From positions 1 through 5,195 of the forward strand of contig JAKADW010000173.1 in assembly GCA_021820165.1 (NCBI GenBank): a DNA stretch of 5,195 nt. Direction: 5' to 3'. The translations under genes and the position numbers were made by a program. Shown here piece by piece: positions 1 to 4,774 of this stretch. Every line of letters begins with the position of its first letter. The first letter of the stretch is position 1. This stretch comes from Bacillota bacterium. GTDB lineage: Bacteria; Bacillota_E; Sulfobacillia; Sulfobacillales; Sulfobacillaceae. The notes below the pieces were generated by a model, which saw only the letters and a program-made list of their open reading frames with translations, was not told the origin of the DNA and made no database searches.

Positions 1-1
1 G

Positions 2-385
2 CGGGTCAGTTTGCTAAGAGCCCTCACCGTCGTTGATCGCCTGACGGCCACGCCTTTTTGGGACATCTTCCGAAGCGATGATCCCAACCGACTGGCCCAA
101 GCTGACTCCCTTTACCTGTCCGGGGATCAGGCCGGCGCCTGCCGGGTTCTCGAAGAGCATCTGCCCGAGGATCCCGAAGCCCGTAGGAAAGTCCGGGCGC
201 GCCTCATTGCCTGGCTTTCCCCGGCTGAGGCGCTTCCCCACCGACTAGCCTTAGCGCTTGAAAGCGGCGAATCCAGTTGGGCCATCGCGGTCCAAGATAC
301 CGTGAACTCCGATGCATGGAATCTTTTTAGCCGTGCGTTTCGGGAGCGTTGGCAAGTTTCACCTGAAGGGCCGGATTCTCCGTAA
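2..385 (+). CDS. Hypothetical protein, C-terminal part (5' end outside window)
   Basis: I do not recognise this protein. The frame is open from the left edge to a TAA at 383-385, giving 127 visible residues. The first possible start is a TTG at 11-13 with no Shine-Dalgarno-like sequence before it, so the gene probably begins upstream of the window. The visible part is soluble, mostly helical-looking and rich in Ala, Leu, Arg and Glu. A stretch reading LAQADSLYLSGDQAGACRVL (about residues 31-50) resembles one helix-turn-helix unit of a tetratricopeptide-type repeat, but one unit is weak evidence. Codon use, with many C or G third positions, matches the neighbouring real genes and supports coding. 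It runs convergently into the nicotinate phosphoribosyltransferase gene and overlaps its last 59 bases. No transmembrane segment or catalytic motif is visible. A helical-repeat or regulatory protein is possible, and no function is assigned. Confidence 0.6.
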   Translation, partial: RVSLLRALTVVDRLTATPFWDIFRSDDPNRLAQADSLYLSGDQAGACRVLEEHLPEDPEARRKVRARLIAWLSPAEALPHRLALALESGESSWAIAVQDTVNSDAWNLFSRAFRERWQVSPEGPDSP

Positions 386-1394
386 GTCCAGGAATGCGTC
401 CTCGCTTCGCTACGGGACGGCCTGCCACCATTTTGAGGTCCATGGTCATATCCAACGGAGGAGCGGCCGCAATGTAGCTGCCCACGCCGAATCCGGTCAC
501 TCCAGCCTCTTTCAGAGCCGCAATTCGTTCCGGAGTCAGCCCTCCCGACACAAAAATGCCGACGTCGCTGTGACCGGCCTGCTTAAGACGTTCTTTGACT
601 TCGCGAACTAAGGCTGGGGTAACCCCGCCGCGCTCCCTGGGGGTATCTAAGCGAATGGCCGCCAGTTTTCCCGACAGAGCCTCCGCCACCCGAATGGCTT
701 CCTCGGCCTCATCCTTAAAAGTATCGACTAAAACAATCCGCGGAGCTTCCGAAGGCATCACCTGATCATAAGCGCGAGCGGCCGCGACGGTATCCCCGAC
801 CATCAACAACAGGGCATGCGGCATGGTACCAGAGGGAACCTCCCCGGCCTGCCGTGCACCCAAAATTGAGCTCGCCCCTTTCGCTCCACCGAGAAGCGCC
901 GCCCGATCCATCACCGACGCCACCGCCGGGTGGACGTGGCGAGCGCCAAACGATGACACCGGGACCGGGGCCGCAGCCAGCACAGCCTCGCGAGCGCGCG
1001 TCGCCCATCCCGATGAGGAGGCCAAGATCCCTAAGATCGCCGTTTCAAAGAGACCGAAGTCCCGATACCGTCCCGTCACACGCATGACGACTTCTTTGGC
1101 CGCCACTGAGCGACCGTCCTCCAGGGCTTCCACCGTAACGGCCAGAGGAGCCAAAAGCGCCAAGGTTTCCTCAACCCCAGCGAGAATCCCCGCATGATTA
1201 GCGAAAATCTCCGCCGTGACGATTTCATCATTCTTTCCTAGCGTCTCTAAAATCTGCTGAGTCCCGACGAAGTAAACGTCAGCGGTGAGGCCGGCTCTGA
1301 TTTCGTCGGGGGTCGCCGACCGAATGCCCCGATCCTCGGCGCGATACTGGCTGACCTCCGAAATGCTTTTCACCACGTGACTGAGCGAATCCAC
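327..1394 (-). CDS. pncB: Nicotinate phosphoribosyltransferase (NAD salvage)
   Basis: The predicted enzyme joins nicotinate to phosphoribosyl pyrophosphate, giving nicotinate mononucleotide in the Preiss-Handler route to NAD, in the cytoplasm. The product is 355 residues, which fits the shorter type of this family found in archaea and many Firmicutes rather than the longer PncB of about 400-490 residues. The N-terminal stretch SATPDEIRAGLTADVYF (26-42) is typical. The central block FGARHVHPAVASVMDRAALL (149-168) followed by GEVPSGTMPHAL (184-195) is the family's strongest signature. Near the C-terminus, VSGGLTPERIAAL (282-294) and GFGVGSYI (301-308) look like the phosphate-binding strands of the quinolinate/nicotinate phosphoribosyltransferase barrel. 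The start is a GTG with a GAGGA-type ribosome site seven bases upstream, and later GTGs at codons 7 and 8 are possible alternatives. The first 116 bases lie inside the 3' end of the rluB-like gene, so the two are probably co-transcribed and translationally coupled. The symbol pncB reflects function and is not a claim of close homology to E. coli PncB. Confidence 0.9.
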   Translation of the reverse strand: MDSLSHVVKSISEVSQYRAEDRGIRSATPDEIRAGLTADVYFVGTQQILETLGKNDEIVTAEIFANHAGILAGVEETLALLAPLAVTVEALEDGRSVAAKEVVMRVTGRYRDFGLFETAILGILASSSGWATRAREAVLAAAPVPVSSFGARHVHPAVASVMDRAALLGGAKGASSILGARQAGEVPSGTMPHALLLMVGDTVAAARAYDQVMPSEAPRIVLVDTFKDEAEEAIRVAEALSGKLAAIRLDTPRERGGVTPALVREVKERLKQAGHSDVGIFVSGGLTPERIAALKEAGVTGFGVGSYIAAAPPLDMTMDLKMVAGRPVAKRGRIPGLTENPALQVKLANAPETHG

Positions 1395-2139
1395 CCTGCT
1401 TCCTCGTCCTTTCCTGGCCCGCTTGCACCAATGCTTTTAACTCCCGTACCTCCCGGTGGGTCAACGGCCGAAGGCTCCCGGACTCCAGCCCCTGCAAACG
1501 GATGTTACCGAAGCGGACCCGGACTAATTGCTGCACCGGGTGGCCAATACTGTCCAACATACGCCGCACCTCCCGTTTACGGCCCTCGTGAAGCGTGAGC
1601 CGTAGGAGTGCTCGCTGGTTTTCTTTTTTGATGAGCGACACTTGGTCCGCTTTGGCAAGCCCATCCTCCAATTCGATCCCGTGCTTGATCCGGGCCAAGT
1701 GAGACTTGCGGGGAATACCGTCAACCCATACCTCGTACACTTTTTCGATTTGACTCGAGGGATGCATCAGAGCGTGGGCCAACTGGCCGTCATTGGTCAA
1801 TAAAATGAGGCCTTCGCTGTCGCGATCTAACCGCCCCACGGGAAAGACGCGGCCGAACTTGTCCGGCACCAATTCTTTAATCAGGTGCTCTGCATGCCTA
1901 TCTTTCCAGGAGGTAGTATAGCCCGGCGGCTTATGAAGGGCCAAATAGACCAAAGGCCTCTCGGGCATGGCCACGGGTTTGCCGTCTACGGTGATGCGGT
2001 CACGGCTGGGATCGGCCGTTCGGCCCAACTCTACCCGCTCGCCGTTCACCTCTACACGTCCCTGGCGAATCCATTCATCCGCAGCCCGCCGGGATGCCAG
2101 CCCTGCTTGTTGCAAAATACGTTGGACGCGCATCTCCAT
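1279..2139 (-). CDS. rluB: 23S rRNA pseudouridine synthase, RluB/RsuA family
   Basis: This is predicted to isomerise a specific uridine in ribosomal RNA to pseudouridine. For RluB the target is in the peptidyl-transferase region of 23S rRNA. An S4 RNA-binding domain occupies about residues 3-50 (VQRILQQAGLASRRAADEWI). The catalytic domain spans about 63-235. It contains GRLDRDSEGLILLTND (102-117), where Asp105 of GRLD is the expected catalytic aspartate. It also has KVYEVWVDG (133-141) and the late motif EGRKREVRRMLDSIGHPV (185-202). The first ATG (2137-2139) directly follows the RidA-family stop codon. A second in-frame ATG at 2131-2133 sits nine bases after an AGGGA ribosome site and fits the usual family N-terminus slightly better, so the true start may be two codons later. 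After residue 240 there is a 46-residue Arg/Gly-rich tail, most of it overlapping the next gene. Exact target uridine and the choice among RluB, RluE and RsuA are inferred. An rluB-type gene near spmA/spmB is also the arrangement in B. subtilis. Confidence 0.92.
   Translation of the reverse strand: MEMRVQRILQQAGLASRRAADEWIRQGRVEVNGERVELGRTADPSRDRITVDGKPVAMPERPLVYLALHKPPGYTTSWKDRHAEHLIKELVPDKFGRVFPVGRLDRDSEGLILLTNDGQLAHALMHPSSQIEKVYEVWVDGIPRKSHLARIKHGIELEDGLAKADQVSLIKKENQRALLRLTLHEGRKREVRRMLDSIGHPVQQLVRVRFGNIRLQGLESGSLRPLTHREVRELKALVQAGQERTRKQGGFAQSRGEKHFGGQPVSRRGSGHSVGDPRRNQSRPHR
1400..1405 (-). promoter_or_regulatory. Ribosome binding site of nicotinate phosphoribosyltransferase gene
   Basis: GAGGAA on the minus strand lies close upstream of the GTG at 1392-1394, with its GAGG core seven bases from the start. 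It lies inside the rluB-like coding region. Together with the family-typical N-terminus it supports a start that leaves a 116-base gene overlap. Confidence 0.55.
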
Positions 2140-2601
2140 TTATCCCTGAACCTCGAACATGATCTCCACTTCTACCGCTGCATTTAACGGTAACGCGTTG
2201 GTGCCCACGGCAGACCGGGCATGCCGACCCTGGTCGCCAAAAATTTTCTGGAGCAATTCGGATGCCCCGTTGACGACCTGTGGTTGCCCGTGAAAGTCGG
2301 GGTCGCTCTGTACAAAGCCGACCACCTTGACCACCCGAAGGAGACGGTCCAATCCGCCCGCTACATCGGCCGCCACACTCAGGGCGTTTAAAGCACATTG
2401 TTGAGCGGCGGCGTACGCCGCCTCAGTACTAACCTCTTTTCCGACGCGCCCTTCCGCGATTAAATGCCCCTCTTTGAATGGCAATTGACCGGAGGTCAGA
2501 CACCAATTCCCACTAATAATGGCGGGTATGTAGGCCGCTACTGCTTTAGGCGGCGGGGGCAACGTGAGCCCCAACTCTTCTAAACGACTGGCGAGAGACA
2601 T
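2140..2601 (-). CDS. RidA family protein (YjgF/YER057c/UK114)
   Basis: The 153-residue product belongs to the RidA superfamily, small trimeric proteins. Archetypal members hydrolyse reactive enamine/imine intermediates such as 2-aminoacrylate, released by PLP-dependent dehydratases. This is the longer subfamily with an N-terminal extension (RLEELGLTLPPPPKAVAAYI, 6-25), followed by SGQLPF (37-42), VVGFVQSDPDF (93-103), NGASELL (111-117) and GRHARSAVGTNALPLNAAVE (125-144). Arg129 lies where archetypal RidA has its essential substrate-binding arginine, so deaminase activity is plausible, but this subfamily's substrate is not settled. The frame stays open upstream to 2667, but ATG at 2599-2601 is chosen because AAGGAG lies seven bases before it and the protein then begins at the conserved family start. 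The stop codon abuts the rluB start with no gap, which implies co-transcription. The 138-base gap upstream, shared with the divergent spmB, is where its promoter should lie unless transcripts continue from spmA through the antisense of spmB. Confidence 0.9.
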   Translation of the reverse strand: MSLASRLEELGLTLPPPPKAVAAYIPAIISGNWCLTSGQLPFKEGHLIAEGRVGKEVSTEAAYAAAQQCALNALSVAADVAGGLDRLLRVVKVVGFVQSDPDFHGQPQVVNGASELLQKIFGDQGRHARSAVGTNALPLNAAVEVEIMFEVQG

Positions 2602-2608
2602 GAAAACG

Positions 2609-2614
2609 CTCCTT
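2609..2614 (-). promoter_or_regulatory. Ribosome binding site of the RidA-family gene
   Basis: AAGGAG on the minus strand lies seven bases before the ATG at 2599-2601. It is the main reason to choose that start over upstream in-frame codons, and it sits directly beside a GAACGG repeat unit in the leader. Confidence 0.85.
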
Positions 2615-2635
2615 CCGTTCTGGAACGGGCCGTTC
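2615..2635 (-). repeat. Alternating inverted/direct repeat in the RidA-family leader
   Basis: On the plus strand CCGTTC (2615-2620), GAACGG (2623-2628) and CCGTTC (2630-2635) follow one another with only two and one bases between them. The middle unit can pair with either flank. In the RidA-family messenger this gives two mutually exclusive short hairpins, one ending right beside the AAGGAG ribosome site. As DNA it is also a possible operator with perfect dyad symmetry (CCGTTC, two bases, GAACGG). Stems are only six base pairs with very tight loops, so in RNA a few pairs must open. Confidence 0.5.
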
Positions 2636-2739
2636 TTGTATATGTTTGAGACAGGCCTTGATTCCATTGTTTAGCATTTACCAACGTGGGTTCAGTATAC
2701 CAGGCGCATGGCGTTTGGGACATGTCCGGGGGCGCACAA

Positions 2740-3276
2740 ATGCTGAATCACATCATCGATACCGTGTCCGTATGGGCGATTCCTTTTTTGTTGGGGGCGA
2801 TCCCCCTCTATGGCTGGATTCGCGGCGTCAAGATTTATGACGTGTTTGTCGAGGGAGCATCAGAAGGGTTCCGCATGGCCATCACCATGATTCCGTTTCT
2901 GGTGGGAATTTTGGTAGCCCTGAACATCTTCGAGTCGTCAGGCGCACTGGATTCAGTCATTCACGTACTGTCGAAGCCGCTCCACTATGTCGGGGTTCCC
3001 GCCGAAGTGGTTCCCCTGATGCTGGTCCGCCCCTTGTCAGGGGGGGCCGCCTTGGGGATCACCACCGGGCTCTTGCACCACTTCGGTCCCGACTCCTTTG
3101 TGGGGCGCCTCGCCTCGACCCTACAAGGCTCTACGGACACCACCTTCTATGTCATCACCCTCTATTTTGGCTCCATCGCCGTGCGCCGTACTCGCTACGC
3201 TTTACCGGTCGCTCTCATTGGCGATTTGGCGGGCTTCGTGGCTGCCGTGGCCTTAGCCCACTGGATGTACCGCTAA
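2740..3276 (+). CDS. spmB: Spore maturation protein B
   Basis: SpmB is a multi-pass membrane protein that, with SpmA, is needed for proper dehydration of the spore core and heat resistance in Bacillus and Clostridium. It carries a nucleoside-recognition (Gate) type domain, and its transport substrate is unknown. The 178-residue product matches the usual length. Recognisable blocks are YDVFVEGASEGF (33-44), MIPFLVGILVALNIF (50-64), PLMLVRPLSGGAALGIT (92-108), GPDSFVGRLASTLQGSTDTT (116-135) and TRYALPVALIGDLAGF (151-166). Hydrophobic segments occur near 8-26, 46-64, 90-112 and 155-176. The ATG at 2740 is preceded by GGGGG seven bases upstream and gives the family-typical start. In-frame ATG at 2722 and GTG at 2686 would add 6 or 18 residues but lack good ribosome sites. 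Unlike the usual spmA-spmB operon, this gene points against spmA and all other recognised genes here. Its stop overlaps the spmA stop by four bases, so no separate terminator fits between them. Confidence 0.93.
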   Translation: MLNHIIDTVSVWAIPFLLGAIPLYGWIRGVKIYDVFVEGASEGFRMAITMIPFLVGILVALNIFESSGALDSVIHVLSKPLHYVGVPAEVVPLMLVRPLSGGAALGITTGLLHHFGPDSFVGRLASTLQGSTDTTFYVITLYFGSIAVRRTRYALPVALIGDLAGFVAAVALAHWMYR

Positions 3277-3878
3277 TCGTGGGGAGGCGGGGCGCTCTCA
3301 TCCTTGGCTAACCGCCGGAAAATACGGTCCACGGTCACCGCGACCACGGTGGAAAAACAGGTGGCAATGATCGTTGGCCCGACGATGACCGTCGGGTTCT
3401 TAGAGTTAGCCGCTACCCTAAGGGCGATTACCGTGGCGGGCACCAAGTTTATGGAGGCCGTATTGATGGCCAAAAAGGTAATCATGTTGGCCGAAGCGCG
3501 GTCCTTCATGTCATTCAATTTCTGCAGCTCTTCCATGGCTTTCAGACCGAAAGGCGTGGCGGCGCTGCCCATCCCCAGCATGTTAGCCGTCATGTTCATT
3601 ACCATATTACCCATCGCCGGATGATCTTCCGGAATACCGGGAAAGAGGCGCGATACAATGGGTGCCAAGAATCGCGCAAAGGCCCGCATCAACCCCGACT
3701 CTTCGGCGATGCGGGCCATGCCCAACCACAACGTGAGAATGCCAATAAAACCAAATGCGACCTCGACCGCTTTCTCGGTCCCGGTCACGATGGCTTCAGT
3801 CACCGGGATCATGGTGTGGTGCAGTCCCGACACCACGATTCCGCCTACAATGAGCACCAACCAAACCACATTGACCAT
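3273..3878 (-). CDS. spmA: Spore maturation protein A
   Basis: SpmA is the membrane partner of SpmB in spore core dehydration, acting during sporulation. It belongs to the nucleoside-recognition (Gate) domain group. The 201-residue product is close to the B. subtilis length. The hallmark NMTANMLGMGSAATPFGLKA (95-114) is followed by MEELQKLN (115-122), then FLAINTASINLVPATVIALR (135-154) and VGPTIIATCFSTVVAVTVDR (166-185). Hydrophobic segments are visible near 3-18, 38-57, 133-152 and 163-183. The ATG at 3876-3878 has AAGGGGGG six bases upstream. The gene follows panC by 41 bases on the same strand, so it may be read through from panC or have its own promoter in the short gap. Its TAG stop shares bases with the TAA of the convergent spmB, so the two halves of this system cannot be on one sense transcript. 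Confidence 0.94.
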   Translation of the reverse strand: MVNVVWLVLIVGGIVVSGLHHTMIPVTEAIVTGTEKAVEVAFGFIGILTLWLGMARIAEESGLMRAFARFLAPIVSRLFPGIPEDHPAMGNMVMNMTANMLGMGSAATPFGLKAMEELQKLNDMKDRASANMITFLAINTASINLVPATVIALRVAANSKNPTVIVGPTIIATCFSTVVAVTVDRIFRRLAKDESAPPPHD

Positions 3879-3884
3879 TGGGAA

Positions 3885-3892
3885 CCCCCCTT
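3885..3892 (-). promoter_or_regulatory. Ribosome binding site of spmA
   Basis: AAGGGGGG on the minus strand lies six bases before the spmA ATG. It is more G-rich than the AAGGAG sites of panC and the RidA-family gene, and it partly overlaps a small inverted repeat (3887-3901) that could mask it. Confidence 0.65.
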
Positions 3893-3901
3893 GTCCAGGG
3901 G
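3887..3901 (-). repeat. Small inverted repeat in the spmA leader
   Basis: On the plus strand CCCCT (3887-3891) and AGGGG (3897-3901) are perfect complements around a five-base loop. In the spmA messenger this five-pair stem would take in most of the AAGGGGGG ribosome site. There is no following T-run, so it is not a terminator. Confidence 0.4.
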
Positions 3902-3909
3902 AGTATATG
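3902..3909 (-). promoter_or_regulatory. Candidate -10 element upstream of spmA
   Basis: CATATACT on the minus strand, 24 bases before the spmA start, contains TATACT, a five-of-six match to the sigma-A -10 box. It also matches six of eight positions of a SigE-type CATACAAT element. No convincing -35 box lies at the right distance, because that position falls in the end of panC. It is reported as weak. Confidence 0.25.
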
Positions 3910-3919
3910 CCCGAATCTG

Positions 3920-4774
3920 CTACGTCCTTCCTAGAATCACGTTATCAATCAGTCGGGCCTTGCCAAGCCGTGCGGCCAGGGCGAGTAAAGTCGGTCCGCC
4001 TAGGTGATTGAGGGCGGGCTTTAAGGAGTCCGGGTCGGCCAACTCCACATACTCCGGCTGAATTTCGGCCTCGGCTAAGGTCTTCTGGACAATCTCCAGC
4101 AGCACCCGCCTGTCCCGTCGTCCCTGGTCATATGCTTCACGGGCAGCTTCGAGAGCGCGGTAGAGGGCACTCGCTCGGTCGCGTTCACTCTCGGTAAGAT
4201 ATTGGTTCCGGGACGACAGTGCAAGTCCGCTCGAGTCCCGCACGGTGGCTACCCCTACCACATCCACGGCAACGTTTAAATCCCGGACCATTCGGCGGAT
4301 GATAGCCAGTTGCTGCCAATCCTTCTCGCCGAAGAGCGCGACATCCGGCCCCACAATGTTTAATAACTTCGCTACCACCGTGGCAACCCCTTCAAAGTGC
4401 GTCGGCCGCGTTCGACCGCACAGCACCTGAGACATCTCGGTTACCGTCACACGCGTGAGCGCCGGCCCCTCAGGGTACATCTCTTCGACGGTAGGGACAA
4501 ACGCCACATCGGTTCCCAAAGCCGTCAATTGTTCCAAATCCGCCGCCAGGGTACGCGGATATCGACCCAAATCTTCATGGGGGCCAAATTGCAAGGGATT
4601 CACAAAAATGGACACCACCACCCGGGCCGCTCGGCGCCGGGCTTCCTCTACTAGGGCCAGATGCCCACCATGCAATGCACCCATCGTCGGGACGAGTGCC
4701 ACACTGTCCCCGTTTTCGTGCATAAGAGCGCTCCAGGCTCGCACCTCGCTAATGTGGTTCAGAACTTTTGTCAC
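3920..4774 (-). CDS. panC: Pantothenate synthetase (pantoate--beta-alanine ligase)
   Basis: PanC condenses pantoate with beta-alanine using ATP, through a pantoyl-adenylate, to make pantothenate (vitamin B5), the precursor of coenzyme A, in the cytoplasm. The 284-residue product is full length. Family motifs are in order: VPTMGALHGGHLALV (28-42, HIGH-like nucleotide-binding motif), SIFVNPLQFGPHEDLGRYPR (55-74), CGRTRPTHFEGVATVVAKLL (119-138), LFGEKDWQQL (147-156) and the KMSKS-equivalent RDSSGLALSSRNQYL (179-193). The usual HEGH is HGGH here, which keeps both histidines. The start is GTG (4772-4774) with AAAGGAG nine bases upstream, and both lie in or just beside the 3' end of the thioredoxin-like gene, which suggests translational coupling. 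The usual partners panB and panD are not beside it within the window. Confidence 0.96.
   Translation of the reverse strand: MTKVLNHISEVRAWSALMHENGDSVALVPTMGALHGGHLALVEEARRRAARVVVSIFVNPLQFGPHEDLGRYPRTLAADLEQLTALGTDVAFVPTVEEMYPEGPALTRVTVTEMSQVLCGRTRPTHFEGVATVVAKLLNIVGPDVALFGEKDWQQLAIIRRMVRDLNVAVDVVGVATVRDSSGLALSSRNQYLTESERDRASALYRALEAAREAYDQGRRDRRVLLEIVQKTLAEAEIQPEYVELADPDSLKPALNHLGGPTLLALAARLGKARLIDNVILGRT

Larger units (their letters stand above)
2602..2739. promoter_or_regulatory. Divergent intergenic region between RidA-family gene and spmB
   Basis: This is the only sizeable non-coding stretch and must hold the start signals for spmB on the plus strand and probably for the RidA-family gene on the minus strand. 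For spmB, TTGAGA at 2646-2651 is followed 18 bases later by TTTAGC (2670-2675), a poor sigma-A-like match. A GTATAC at 2695-2700 is another AT-rich candidate. For the minus strand, TATACA (2637-2642) could be a -10 element but has no clear -35. Because spmB homologues are sporulation genes, a mother-cell sigma factor such as SigE is plausible, but I see no full consensus for it. Confidence 0.4.

Noticed and set aside
14..241. Minus-strand open frame opposite the left-edge hypothetical protein
   Set aside because: It has no recognisable motif or ribosome site, and its codon pattern fits a shadow of the plus-strand frame.
766..1197. Several Pro/Arg- or Gly-rich open frames overlapping the nicotinate phosphoribosyltransferase gene on both strands
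   Set aside because: Their low-complexity composition is typical of antisense or out-of-frame reading of GC-rich coding DNA, while the enzyme frame is clearly conserved.
1279..1420. Frameshift or pseudogene at the end of rluB
   Set aside because: All conserved RluB blocks are present before residue 240 and the downstream gene is intact in its own frame. The simplest reading is a genuine overlap with a variable tail.
2623..2635. GAAC and GTTC half-sites resembling a LexA/DinR SOS box
   Set aside because: The half-sites are separated by five bases, not the four of the Gram-positive SOS box, and no SOS gene is adjacent.
2602..2667. Longer RidA-family protein starting at 2667
   Set aside because: The extra 22 residues are not family-like, and the strong AAGGAG site points to the ATG at 2599-2601.
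3270..3300. Possible terminator between spmA and spmB
   Set aside because: The stop codons overlap, and the G-rich sequence around them has no stem followed by a T-run on either strand.
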